DNA from: Dastarcus helophoroides
Taxonomy: Eukaryota; Arthropoda; Insecta; Coleoptera; Bothrideridae
DNA: 64,000 nucleotides
Reading direction: 5' to 3'
Assembly: GCA_028583605.1 (NCBI GenBank)
Contig: CM053336.1
Span: 29,160,350 to 29,224,349, forward strand
Under the pieces are notes generated by a model, which had not been told where the DNA came from, ran no database searches, and worked only from the letters and a program-made list of their open reading frames with translations. This document shows positions 1 through 8,884 of this stretch, one piece after another; the stretch's first letter is position 1, and the number at the start of each line of letters is the position of its first letter. A program made the translations under genes and the position numbers.

Positions 1-184
1 TCACTAACTACACTGACTCTAACTGACTGACTACGAGGGAAAGCTGATCGCCTTATATAGTTTTGGCCTCCAGGTTCTAGAACAGTCCGGCAGATAAGGC
101 TTATCGTTTGCCGAAATTTCGGGAACGCTTATCTGCCGTTTGCTTCGTTATCGCGGCCGCTTTCCCCTTATCAGATCATTCTCC
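1..184 (-). repeat. Fragment of Ty3/gypsy family A LTR
   Basis: The stretch matches, with few differences, the central part of the complete LTR at 39990-40354 and the solo LTR at 38009-38383. Shared landmarks are CTAACTGACTGACT, GGCAGATAAGGCTTATCG, CTTATCTGCCGTTTG and the NotI-like GCGGCCGC. It is cut by the window edge on the left. On the right it stops matching just after TTATCAGATC, so the LTR end is missing and the piggyBac-like fragment follows directly. Strand is given by analogy with the element at 40 kb. Confidence 0.85.
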
Positions 185-476
185 GGAAGTCAGGAACGTC
201 AGCTACATTCACACCAGGACGATCCAAAAAATCTTCCAGTACAGGATTATTGTCACTTGATGACCATTCTTCTGCTTCTTCATCAGAACTGGTACTAATA
301 GCTCTGCGATTGATAGTTCGAGGGCGTGGAATAAACTCTTCTTCATCGGTCTCTTCGAAATCTTCACTTTCGATGTCACTATTACACGAAACATCTGATA
401 TTGCGTCAGCGAAGATTTCGTCATAATTATCTTCGTTAAATTCACTTATTTTCGCAAGGATAAATAAAAAGTTAAT
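171..476 (-). pseudogene. piggyBac-like transposase N-terminal fragment
   Basis: Read on the minus strand, one frame stays open for about 100 codons. It encodes an acidic Ser/Asp/Glu-rich stretch followed by EEWSSSDNNPVLEDF and LDRPGVN. An acidic N-terminus leading into a W-S/S-D stretch and an F-x(n)-PGVN-type motif is what precedes the catalytic domain in piggyBac-family transposases. The frame ends in a TGA where it meets the gypsy LTR fragment, so the catalytic core is absent. There is no ATG in the visible frame, so this may be an internal exon or a truncated start. A domesticated piggyBac-derived gene is the alternative; the abrupt LTR junction argues for a relic. Confidence 0.55.
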
Positions 477-684
477 TTTAAATATAAATTGATTTTTTTA
501 ATTAACCTTCCCGTTCGCGTATTGGATTTGCCTCTGGACTACAGAACTGGGCAAAATGCAAGCGTTCCAATTAGTCGGTTCTGACATCGCGATCGTGTGT
601 TTGACAATTTCTTATACTCAGGCGCCCTCGCAGTAAAATACAATCGACAGTTGAGACAACACATTACTATTGATATACGTGTTA

Positions 685-790
685 GTACGTGACCCGCGCT
701 CAAGTATCAGTCGTCAGAAAACGATACTTGTACGTGACCCGCGCTCAAGTATCAATCGTCAGAAAACGTAATAGTACGTGTCCCGCATAC
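685..790. repeat. Short tandem repeat, ~45-bp unit
   Basis: Two near-identical units of 45 and 44 bp begin GTACGTGACCCGCGCTCAAG (685 and 730), and a partial third begins at 774 with GTACGTGTCCCGC. The array is flanked by ACACATTA (about 659) and AATGTGTTAAG (about 790), which are inverted relative to each other. This could be subterminal repeat structure of a DNA transposon, but no terminal motif was recognised. Confidence 0.75.
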
Positions 791-1160
791 AATGTGTTAA
801 GATAAACATTATGGTAGTTTGAAAGCATAAAACCTTTAGGGTTTTGATTTAAAATGTGAGCTAAAGATATATTGCACCCGTCTGACTGATCGTTAGATTT
901 TAAATAGGGCATAAAACGAGGTTCTTGCAGAGGTGTTGATGCCCTGGAAGTACATGACGATGTTGATTGTCACAAAGAAGTTGAAGAAAATGAACTTTGA
1001 GTGATATTATTCTGATATTCTACTAGTATTTCTATAGATTTCCTCCATTTTTCTAATTTGTGCCCAAATAAAATTTGAGTTCCCATGTCGAAGTTTTTCA
1101 AAAGACCTTCAATATAACGAGGTTTAATAACCTTTAGCACTTCGATGAAAACCTTTTGCT
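790..1160 (-). pseudogene. Unidentified exon-like coding fragment
   Basis: On the minus strand a good 3' splice site (polypyrimidine tract, then ATATTGCAG) ends at 1161. It is followed by about 120 codons broken only by one TGA at 970-972. The peptide includes VIKPRYIEGLLKNF, GTQILFGHKLEKW and HILNQNPKGFMLSNY. I do not recognise the family. Open-frame length and the splice signal suggest a decayed exon of a host gene or of a transposon-borne gene. The frame runs toward the tandem repeat at 685-790. Confidence 0.3.
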
Positions 1161-1379
1161 CTGCAATATTGAGTAAAAAACTATCATATTAAATTGAGCT
1201 AGTTATATTAGTGTCAGATGTAATTTTTTTAATAAACTTACTAATAAAGTGCTCACAAGAAATTCTTGAGTTCAGTTGGGTAATAATGTTCTCAAGTTCT
1301 GTGTATCTTTGTCTTTAATAGATTTTTCTTCATTTAAGTTTGATTTTTTAGAATAGGATATATCTAGTAATTTATTTTA

Positions 1380-1546
1380 AGGTGACAATTGCATATTCTT
1401 TACATCTGATCATATCGTTTTCCTTAAGCTTTGTTTCCCCTATTACCATTATATCTACTGCGTGCTTCTTTAAAAAATATTCTACCTCTTCTTTTTTTGT
1501 TTAATAGATTGTTTGCGTTCCAATACACAATATTTAACTTATTCAT
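1380..1546 (-). pseudogene. Jockey-like LINE ORF2, endonuclease N-terminus (relic)
   Basis: An ATG at 1546 (minus strand) opens MNKLNIVYWNANNLLNK, the usual start of an AP-endonuclease domain in Jockey-type LINE ORF2. After an A-rich frameshift the second frame continues with VDIMVIGETKLKENDMI, which fits the strand after the N-A-N-G/N motif and the E-T catalytic region. Homology ends after about 55 codons. Reverse transcriptase is absent. The ORF2 start overlaps the ORF1 stop in the sequence ATGAATAA, an arrangement seen in this LINE group. Confidence 0.65.
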
Positions 1547-1952
1547 AATTAATGAAGAATTGGATTGTGGCAATTTCCTTATCTCTTTCATTGTTACAAT
1601 TTCTTAACGTACGGTTTTGGGTATGAATTTTTCCTAAGATCTGTTTTATGTTTACGTTTTGTTCGAGTTCTTTTACCGCTTCGTCTAGCTGCTGTAGATT
1701 TTCAATTAATTCGTCCTCGTTTCCTTCCGTTAGTCTCGCAATCGGTTCCTTATTTATTGCCAGAGAGATTTCTTGGTTTGTCGCTATGTTATTTTGTGTT
1801 TCTTGTTTTTCTCTTTGTGCTCTAGTAGTCCTCAGTTGCGCGAATTCTTTGATATTGTTCGCCGGAATTGGTTGCTGGGTTTTTCTTCGTTCCCATACAT
1901 TTTTTTCTGGTAAAGGCACCGGAATGTAAAGCTTTAATCTGCTTTTCTTCAC
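1539..1952 (-). CDS. Jockey-like LINE ORF1 fragment
   Basis: This 137-codon frame is rich in Glu, Gln, Asn and Lys and has predicted coiled-coil character around ENLQQLDEAVKELEQNV. On its own it has no diagnostic domain and no CCHC knuckles. The call rests on position: its stop codon overlaps the ATG of an endonuclease-like ORF2 on the same strand. It is much shorter than a full LINE ORF1, so it is either the C-terminal part of ORF1 or a truncated copy. An unrelated short gene is possible. Confidence 0.45.
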   Translation of the reverse strand: MKKSRLKLYIPVPLPEKNVWERRKTQQPIPANNIKEFAQLRTTRAQREKQETQNNIATNQEISLAINKEPIARLTEGNEDELIENLQQLDEAVKELEQNVNIKQILGKIHTQNRTLRNCNNERDKEIATIQFFINYE

Positions 1953-2245
1953 CTCCCGATTTCTACTTACCTGCCCAGTCCGTCACATTGACCGCTAGAC
2001 CACCAAGCCTAGTACAATGTTTACAATAAAATGAAATCAAGGGTGTGATTAAAATAATTCCTTTGAACAAAGTCACGTACAGTAGCCTGCCAAAGAGACT
2101 TTACGTAAGTGATACGGAAAGATCGATTTACCTTGGTTTATTTATTATTAAATTATATTATTTATTTATTTACCTGGTTTATGCAAAGTAGTTTAAAATC
2201 TTTAGCTAGTAATTTATTACCTGCTCAAAATAAATGTGGTAAGGA

Positions 2246-2735
2246 ATATGTTTGCTGATAATGATGATGAAAAGTTTAATTTAATAAAACGTAAAGGTGT
2301 TTTTCCCTATGAATACTTTGATTCGTGGGGGACATTTAGAAGAGACTTCTTTACCTACCCAAGACAAATTTTATAGCACTTTAACCAGAAAGGCATGCTC
2401 TAATGAGGATTTCAACCATGCAAAGAAAGTGTAGGAAAAAATTTCAAATGAGAACCTTGAGGGAATACCTGAGGCTATATGTGATTACCGATGTTTTGTT
2501 GTTGACGAACATTTTTGAAAACTTTCGTAAAAGGATATATGCAAAAAGATATATGATGCGGATCCTTGCCATTTTTATGCAGCTCCTGGGTTAGCTTGGA
2601 CTTTCACAAAAATTGCAAAAGAATATATGATCTGAATCCTTGTTATTTTTATGCAGCTCCTGGATTGGCTTGGGAGGCAATGTTAAAGTGTATAGCAATT
2701 AAATTGGAATTGCTCATCGATGATGAAATGCTAGG
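2246..2735 (+). pseudogene. Protein-primed family-B DNA polymerase fragment (Polinton/Maverick- or virus-like)
   Basis: Pieces in different frames give KGVFPYEYFDSW, then FYSTLTRKACSNEDFNHAKK, LREYLRLYVITDVLLLTNIF and FYAAPGLAWEAMLK. The series V-F/Y-P-Y-E-Y, D-V-L-L-L and Y-x-A-P-G-L-A-W is characteristic of the protein-primed family-B DNA polymerases of Polinton/Maverick elements and related insect viruses. Frames are broken by several indels and stops, and only the part around the exonuclease region is present; the polymerase palm is missing. A ~72-bp internal duplication is visible: TTTTATGCAGCTCCTGG occurs at 2573 and again at 2648 with similar flanks. No neighbouring Polinton integrase or protease was found. 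Confidence 0.75.
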
Positions 2736-2868
2736 TTAAGCCTTTTATGTTTATCCCAAATGTTAGAAAGTTTAGATAAGCTATGTAATGTAAAGTAGGA
2801 ATAAAAAAAATAATAAAACGTATTTAACACTAGAAATTGTTTTATTTTTTAGAGCACAAGAACTGTAA

Positions 2869-3381
2869 CTATTTGTGTGAGAAAAAATATTTTATGATCG
2901 AACAATAGGGATACATCTTCTTTAGTTGATTAAATGACTCATATCCATAGCCTTCCAAGTCCTGCACCTTGAATGTGTTACCCAAAATATTTTGCATCCA
3001 TTTTGTCTTCTCTAATCCTTTCACATATACCTTTACAGAATCATTAAGGTTGGTTCGAAGAAGTTCCTTTAAACTTTCCAGCGATGAACCATCTTCCCAT
3101 CTGAGTCCGTGAAAATTTCTAATCAACCAATTGACTTGCTTTTCTTCTGTCAGACTTAGATTTGCAAACTCGTAAGGTGGTTTAATCAGAAATTGTTGGC
3201 ATTCTTTATCCGAGAAGGATATAGCCAGTTCCTTTGCCAGAAATCCGTTGGTTTGATGTTTAAAACTTTGTAAATCGATTAAAACAACTTTGTTTGACAT
3301 GTTGATTCGTTTAACTTTATTATTAAGACTAATTTTTCCACCAGTTAGCCCTTCTATTATATATTTGGGAAATGACGGCAC
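2869..3381 (-). CDS. Uncharacterised 170-codon protein (recurrent arthropod family)
   Basis: An uninterrupted frame encodes about 170 residues, starting MPSFPKYI and containing VVLIDLQSFKHQTNGF, LAKELAISFSDKECQ, LIKPPYEFANLSL, VNWLIRNFHGLRWEDG and VKVYVKGLEKTKWM. From memory, arthropod genomes carry many uncharacterised proteins with the same order: a D-L-Q-G/S-F strand, K-E-L/V-A, P-P-Y/W, WL-x-N-x-HGL-x-W and YVKG-x-EK. Some lie close to Polinton- or virus-like DNA polymerases, as here. The D-L-Q strand followed by conserved His resembles an RNase-H-like fold, but I cannot show catalytic residues. A decayed second copy lies at 4190-4555 on the same strand. The start is uncertain because no clear promoter or splice site is visible. 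Confidence 0.5.
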   Translation of the reverse strand: MPSFPKYIIEGLTGGKISLNNKVKRINMSNKVVLIDLQSFKHQTNGFLAKELAISFSDKECQQFLIKPPYEFANLSLTEEKQVNWLIRNFHGLRWEDGSSLESLKELLRTNLNDSVKVYVKGLEKTKWMQNILGNTFKVQDLEGYGYESFNQLKKMYPYCSIIKYFFSHK

Positions 3382-3415
3382 GTTTGATAAATTTTATTTT
3401 TAATGTAAATTTGCG

Positions 3416-4165
3416 CAATTTAAGATATCTTTGAACTCTAACCTTTATAAACCAGTATTAAGATAAGCTTAGTATATAATTTTGCTAATTGAGATCGTTA
3501 ATCATTGTAACCTAGCAGAAAAATGTGTATTTTGGATTAGCTTAACCATATTATATTTGTTACTGACAATCTATCAGCACATCTAAGGGCGAATTTAGAC
3601 GCAAAGTATCTCACTATATTGGAAGAAGTCATTTTACTTTTGCGATCGATATTGATTGCATGACATTGATATTTTTCTGGAAACTGACTCTAACAATAAT
3701 AACCACGACTAGTTGAATCTTATTCCATTTGAGAGATTAAATTTGCAAGAAAATTATTTTTATGATAATAGATTTTTCTATTTATTCATATAAAGATGTT
3801 ACTTATAATGTTGCCTCAATTAAAACAGATCACAAATATTTTACTGCAGAACCATTAGCCTCTAAGATTTTTATGACATTTTATTTAGATATTTGTAAAA
3901 CTGCCTTTTACGTTAATCAGCATATAAAAATATTTTTCTTTCAATTTAATCAATTAAGATATGTTTGAACTCTAACCTTTGCAAACCAGTTTTAAGATAA
4001 GTTTAGTACAAAACGAAATGCTTCACGAAAGACGGTTTTCCCCCAGATACGAGAGATCAAGTTTGCGAGAAAATTCTTTTTATGATAATAGTTTTTCTGG
4101 TTATTTTTATTCATCTAAATATGTAATTTATAATTTTGTTTCAATTATAACAGATCACAAATGTG
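3416..4165. repeat. Direct repeats left by a local duplication
   Basis: Two repeat pairs are visible. Pair A: 3416-3480 and 3950-4012 share AAGATAT.TTTGAACTCTAACCTTT followed by AAACCAGT.TTAAGATAAG. Pair B: about 3730-3840 and 4045-4160 share GAGAGAT.AA.TTTGC.AGAAAAT, TTTTTATGATAATAG and AACAGATCACAAAT. Together with the decayed gene copy at 4190-4555 they indicate at least two rounds of local duplication. No gene is supported inside this stretch; the short open frames are chance. Confidence 0.75.
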
Positions 4166-4189
4166 TTAATATAGCTGAATTAACTTCTC

Positions 4190-4555
4190 TTAGACCTCGA
4201 GTGCACTGTCTAAAATGTTCTGAACCCACTGAATCTACTCTCATTCTTTTACATATACCGTTGTAAAGCCTTTAAGACTTATTCGAAGAAAATTTGTTAA
4301 GCTTTTCAACCATCACCCCATCTTAAGCTGTGAAAATTTCGATTTAATCAGTTCATTTGCTTTTGTTCTTTTAAGGTTAGGCTTTCGAAATTGCAAAATG
4401 CTTTAATGCTGATATTCTTTATCGCTAAATGGTATAGCAAATTCCTTTACAATAAATCCATTTTTTTCGGTCTTTAAATCCTTGTAAATCGGTTAATATA
4501 ATTTTGTGCGACGTGTTCACTTGGGTAGCTTTCTATTAGGACTATTTTTTTTTGA
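4190..4555 (-). pseudogene. Decayed tandem copy of the 2869-3381 gene
   Basis: The nucleotide sequence follows the intact gene at 2869-3381 almost end to end, displaced by about 1.2 kb. Corresponding blocks include TATTCGAAGAA/GTTCGAAGAAG, ATCTTAAGCTGTGAAAATTTC versus the copy-1 CATCTGAGTCCGTGAAAATT, TTTTACATATACC and ATTCTTTATC. Substitutions and indels have destroyed the reading frame, and no long open frame remains. It shares the neighbour repeats listed at 3416-4165, so gene plus flank were duplicated together. Confidence 0.7.
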
Positions 4556-5454
4556 AAGTAGCCTTTTTCTGTATTTGATTACTTAACATTGAAACCAAAA
4601 CAATCGCAAATAAGAATAAAACAATTATAGCTTTTAAAGCATATCGATTCTTATGTTTTATTTACGGTCAAATATTTAGACTGCATAAGTTGGATTTTTC
4701 TTCATCCACGAATTGTGCGCAATCGCAAATCCCAATCATCTAACAAAGACCTTATCACCTGCCGTTGCTTTTGATATTTTCAATAAATAGCGGAGCTAAA
4801 ATAAAACTACATTTAATATGTTAAATTTAGTAGTTTTCCTTAGATAACGCATAATAATTAGCAAGTCAGGATCAAGTTCATAAAAAGGTTGTCCTAAAGA
4901 ATGATACTTTGACTGTATTTATTGCTAAAACACCTGATCAGCGGCATCCTCAGCCGGCAAAAGATTAAAGCGGATGAGTTCAGACAAGATTGTAAAATTT
5001 TCCCACGGTTCATGAAATTTTCCCAGACCAAAGTGCCATCCTACGAAAAGTAGTTGAAATCGTGGTATTTGAAAGCAACTGAGCTCAATAATTTTACCTA
5101 TCTGAGCAGTAAAGTGAGTCAGACGATATATGTAAGTAATTTAAAGCAGTTATATTTATTAAGTATAAAACACTATTAAAATATTCTTTAATTTCTCAAT
5201 TTTAATCTAACGTAAGGGACTATGACATGTCAGAATGAGGCATTACTCTTTTATTTTTGCGCGATTTAGTACTAAAAACAAAAGAAATAAAAATAAAACT
5301 ATAAACCCCTCAAAGAAGTTTAGCACATCAATGTTTAGGGCTTTACAGATTTATTCTGTTTCTGCGTTATTATTTTTTTTATTTATATATTTTTGATATT
5401 ATTATAGATTTTGCACGCTTATTCTCATTTCTTTTAAACGTTAAGAATGTCAGT
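4556..5454. other. No recognisable gene
   Basis: AT-rich sequence with no open frame resembling a known family on either strand, no tRNA-like structure and no clear terminal repeats. A short inverted-looking motif AAATTTTCCCA occurs twice near 5000-5030. Confidence 0.6.
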
Positions 5455-5525
5455 CCTTGTACTCGCACTTGTGCTTGTACTTGCACTTGCACTTGTACTT
5501 ACACTTGCACTTGTACTTACACTTA
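5455..5525. repeat. Hexanucleotide microsatellite (ACTTGY)n
   Basis: The run alternates ACTTGT, ACTTGC and ACTTAC hexamers about eleven times with few interruptions. It is a simple tandem repeat with no sign of coding function. Confidence 0.9.
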
Positions 5526-5958
5526 GAAGTTCAGATCAGACAAAATTCAATTTAACAAAAAAAAAAGCGTTACCAACATGTATGTTAGAATAGTAATATT
5601 ATTTCATCATATCGGCTATCGGTGATGTCACCATTGCGGGAAACGCCGCGGTAATAAATTGTACTCTTTTATCGCTAACATAAACAATCTTTGGCTCGGC
5701 GTCTGATTGCCTGTAATAGGATATTTTGTGTGAAGGAGGTTTGTTGAAATGAAATGTTTAACGCATAAGTAAGACAAGTGTTTTCTTTAGCGATAGGATT
5801 TCTCTGACTGAACTGTTTTTAAAGGTTAATACAGATTTGGTCGTCGAAACGACACTGTCGATTTTAATGTAAACGTTAATTTTTGAATTGGACCAATTAA
5901 AGTGCATATTCCAAGAATACAGCGTTTTATTTTGACGTACCGATAACATGTATAATAT
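5526..5958. other. No recognisable gene
   Basis: Downstream (minus strand) flank of the GTSF1-like pseudogene. A 63-codon open frame at 5758-5949 has no recognisable domain and could be chance or 3' untranslated sequence. Confidence 0.5.
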
Positions 5959-6283
5959 TTAATCTATTACAATAATATTTGCTGCATATTCATTAAATTT
6001 TAAAGATCTTAACCTCTGCAGCGATGAGGGACTCATCGAAGTTGGTGGTGGTGCTTGATGTGAGCCTGAGCTCACCCCATCAGCTGAATCATCATCGCAC
6101 ACATAAGACGTCCTTGGGACTTGACTCCTTTCATTCGTTATTTCAGGCGTTGACGTTATTGGTAGATTTGATTGTCGTGAATAGTATGCAATTGGCAACT
6201 GCGGATCAGTAGACGTTGGTGGTGGTGCCGCTTAATATGAGCCTGAGCTCACCCACCCCATTAGCTGCATCATCATCCTACAC
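5959..6283 (-). pseudogene. Ser/Pro-rich tail of the GTSF1-like gene, duplicated and broken
   Basis: Beyond the TAA at 6284 the minus strand continues as a coding-like tail. It has PPPTSTDPQLPIAYYSRQSN and, further on, a second copy of the segment around VPRTSYVCDDDSADGVSSG, ending at a stop at 5959. The first copy of that segment, near 6200-6300, carries TAA and TAG in place of the Tyr and Cys codons, a 4-base insertion (GGGTGGGTGAGCTC versus GGGGTGAGCTC) and another TAA. The two segments therefore look like one ancestral C-terminal tail with a tandem-duplicated module. The joining to the finger exon is inferred from continuous homology of the repeats, not from an intact frame. Confidence 0.5.
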
Positions 6284-6345
6284 TTAAGATGTCCTCGGTA
6301 CATGGCTCCATTCATTAGGCATCGTAGGCGTTGGCATTCCATATA
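6046..6345. repeat. Imperfect tandem duplication (~175-bp unit)
   Basis: GTGGTGGTGC, GAGCCTGAGCTCACCCC, ATCATCATC, AAGACGTCC/AAGATGTCC and GGCGTTG appear in the same order at about 6046-6155 and 6221-6335. The unit lies in the tail of the GTSF1-like pseudogene and corresponds to the repeated VPRTS-Y-V-C-DDD segment. Confidence 0.75.
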
Positions 6346-6535
6346 ACGAACGTCTACAACGATTTAAATGCCTATGAAAACGCCGCCGTAATATACGATG
6401 GCTTCTAATAAATGGACAGTCAACGTATTCTGCAAAACAAAGAACGGTTAATGTTAAAAAATAGAGAAAAAAAAATAAATTTTTGGGAAACAAAGTTGGG
6501 TAAAATTACTAAAATATTTAATTCTTACCATCCAT
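6284..6535 (-). pseudogene. GTSF1-like CHHC zinc-finger gene (two exons, truncated)
   Basis: On the minus strand an ATG at 6535-6533 starts MDE; a donor G|GTAAGA lies after 6529. A 99-bp intron (6528-6430) ends in a pyrimidine tract plus TTTGCAG, and exon 2 begins at 6429. The joined frame has 50 codons and includes CPFIRSHRILRRRFHRHLNR then C. This fits C-x5-H-x9-H-x3-C, the U11-48K/GTSF1-type CHHC finger that binds RNA. GTSF1 (Asterix in flies) acts with Piwi proteins in nuclear transposon silencing and carries two such fingers near its N-terminus; only one is present here. The frame ends at a TAA at 6284 inside the duplicated tail. A long-ORF reading starting MFPKNLFFF is an artefact of translating through the intron. 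Confidence 0.65.
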
Positions 6536-7559
6536 ATTCGTAAAAGCACAAGACGTTTATTTGCAAAGCAGAAAACTTTTGACACACACGTCGTTGAGAT
6601 TTTCTTTTATACGATTCGCTTACACCCCTCTGAAGATAACCATTTTATGGTTGAGAAATCCGATGGTAATATATTGCGTACTGGCCATGTCTTGCGTTTT
6701 CCTCAAGCTTCCTTCACAGTCCTAACGAAGCGACGCCACTTCAATAAGATCCAAAAACGAGGTGGATGTTTAGATGTCCGTACTAAAATGTAACCAAAAT
6801 AGTTATTTTTAACATGATTTTTATTAATTCGTTTCCTTGTCTGTGATTGAAAAATAGCCGATATTGATACGTGTTTGACGACGTGTTTTAAATGAATTGA
6901 TTTTTTTATTTTGACATTTTTCCAAAATTTGAATTTTTTCAAATTTTCACCTTTGGTTTTTTTTAAATTTCGAATTCTTTGAAATGTTTAACTTCATTTT
7001 AAAAATTTCTATTTTACCAAAAATTTCAGCCTCTAAAAAATTTTATTAAGACCTTTTTCTTCAAAACTTTTCTTGCATTTTTACATTTTTTGAAAATGTC
7101 ATTGTCTGAAATGTTGAAGAAAATGTTATAATATTTTTCGCAAAGTTTCGATTCTATTTTCAAAATGTCGATTTTTTTTTGAAAATTCTTGTTTTTTTCA
7201 AGTAACTTTTTAATACATTTTAAATTTTTAAAATGTGCCTTTTCTGATAATTTAGACTTTTTCAAATTTTTTACTTCTCGCAAATTTCAGATTTCTTTGA
7301 AACCTTAACAACTTCATCTGATAAAGAAACAGGTAAAGGATTAATGGATACTAAAATCTGTGATTTTTTTTTTCAATAGGGTTTATGACTGAATCAGATT
7401 GTTGAGTGGCATTTGCCAATGAAGGTGGTATGGGTTGATCGTGAGATTCAATTAAAGGTGACGCTTGAACAACAGAAGCAGGCAGATCAATTCTTTCCAG
7501 TGGGGGCAAAGTTTCAGCCTGAGTATTCAAATTTGATGTGCCTGCAAGTACCTCGGCTG
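6536..7559. other. AT-rich degenerate minisatellite, no gene
   Basis: 6890-7310 consists of loosely repeated blocks of TTTTT...GAAAATT type with motifs such as TTCGATT, AAAATTT and TTTGAAA. The same texture occurs at 39.76-39.99 and 42.83-44.2 kb. Open frames of 79-85 codons on the minus strand (6703-6942, 7026-7283) are lysine/phenylalanine-rich by-products of it. 7320-7559 may hold the degraded gag leader of the plus-strand gypsy element; a minus-strand frame there is also open but matches nothing I know. Confidence 0.55.
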
Positions 7560-7742
7560 GTAGATCTGGAAAATGTCATAAGTGCCTTCGGTTTGGTCAT
7601 AATTCTAGGACATGCACCTTTAAGTCATCATCTACCGTTGCAGTCCAATCCAACCGGAACACAGGCTCCTTCAGTCATCACCTGTTTTAAATGTGGTAAA
7701 ACTGGCCACATTTCTTCCCATTGTCCGTCCCATCAAGGATAA
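7560..7742 (+). pseudogene. Ty3/gypsy family B gag C-terminus (zinc knuckles)
   Basis: Two retroviral-type CCHC knuckles lie in different frames. The first is KCHKCLRFGHNSRTC and the second CFKCGKTGHISSHC, both C-x2-C-x4-H-x4-C. A frameshift between them breaks the gag frame. Knuckles bind the element's RNA during packaging. The segment is followed at once by protease and reverse transcriptase on the same strand, as expected for gag-pol order. Capsid sequence upstream is not recognisable. Confidence 0.75.
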
Positions 7743-8400
7743 CCAATGGAAGCAGCACCAAGAGAGAATAGATAATGTCTGCGATACTGTTTCCTTGCCT
7801 GAAGGAAATCTGCGACTGAGAACTGATGAGACCTTTCCTTTTTTATTTGACACAGGCTCCGACTGTTCTCATGTCCGGGAAAATCTCGCGGGTTATTTTA
7901 GCGGAAAAAGCTTTAGCAATTTTGTTATCTTAAAAGACATTGCTAGTAGCTCGTCCTTTAGCTCGACTCAAATTCTAACAACAGTAGAAATTCATAATTT
8001 GTTTATTGAATTGTTATTCCATGTTGTTCCTGATGGGACTATATCAAAGCAGATTATAATTGGGAGAGATTTAATTGCACAAAATATTGAAGTACACTTT
8101 AGCCCATCTGGTCTGATTCTAGAACGAATTTCAAATGTCCAACAGTGCGAAATTGCGTCAATTGATTTTTCCATTGTAAATACCGATTTGACCGACGAAG
8201 CCAAAGAAAATTTTGGATTATTGTTAACGAAATATAGCAAAAACTTTGTTATTGGTGTTCCTTCTGGTCGCGTCACTACAGGACAAATGGAAATAAGATT
8301 AAAAGATCCTGCAAAATTCGTTCAACGGAGGCCTTATCGGTTAGCTCCCGCGGAACGCGAAATAGAGCTAAAATTAACGACTCGTTTGAACCTAATATAA
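7693..8400 (+). pseudogene. Ty3/gypsy family B protease and start of reverse transcriptase
   Basis: The open frame carries an aspartic protease with the catalytic motif FLFDTGSDCSHV and, later, IIIGRDLIAQNIEVHF, which is the typical flap-to-helix part. It ends in the RT entry GQMEIRLKDPAKFVQRRPYR. The frame then runs out at 8400 through a frameshift, and the RT continues in another frame. Overlap with the gag knuckles suggests a frameshifted pol in the ancestor. Confidence 0.85.
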
Positions 8401-8884
8401 TCAGACCTAGTTGTTCATCTTTTGCCAGTCCTGCTATTTTGGTTAAAAAGATAGGTGGTTCATATCGAGTCTGTGTAGATTTTCGCGAGCTGAATGAGAA
8501 TACAATTTCTGATAAATACTCCTTGCCTTTAATTAATGACTAAATCAATCGATTACACGGGGCCCGCTATTTCACTTCTGTAGACATGACTTCTGGCTTT
8601 CATCAAGTACCCATCGCAGGTGTTTATATCGAAAAAACTGCCTTTGTTACACCAGACGGACAGTACGAATATTTGACGATGCCATTTGGCCTTAAGAATT
8701 CCCCTCCTGTGTACCAAAGAACAATTGACAAAGCACTAGGTAATCTTCGCAATACCTTTGCCATTATCTACGTTGACGATATCTTAATACCCTCGAGTTC
8801 AATCGTCGAAGGCTTAGAACGCCTTGAAACCGTTATACAAACTTTAACGGAAGCTGGTTTTTCATTCAATTTGAAAAAATGTAG
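8401..8884 (+). pseudogene. Ty3/gypsy family B reverse transcriptase, fingers and palm
   Basis: Sequential RT motifs are visible: ASPAILVKKIGG, YRVCVDFRELNENT, YFTSVDMTSGFHQVPI, EYLTMPFGLKNSPP and the catalytic IIYVDDILI (Y-V-D-D). One in-frame TAA replaces a Gln codon in the segment SLPLIND. Coding stops abruptly inside the codon after FNLKKC, where a foreign 2.77-kb segment begins; the frame resumes at 11658. Confidence 0.9.

Noticed and set aside
5464..5520. Possible Leu/Val-rich peptide from the hexamer repeat
   Set aside because: Simple repeat with no start codon context or neighbours to support coding.
6284..6493. Apparent signal-peptide protein starting MFPKNLFFFLYFL
   Set aside because: The hydrophobic start is the translated pyrimidine tract of a 3' splice site (TTTGCAG at 6430); the splice model gives a GTSF1-type exon instead.
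7026..7283. Lysine-rich 85-codon frame
   Set aside because: Produced by the AT-rich minisatellite; the same texture gives similar frames at 39.6 and 43 kb.
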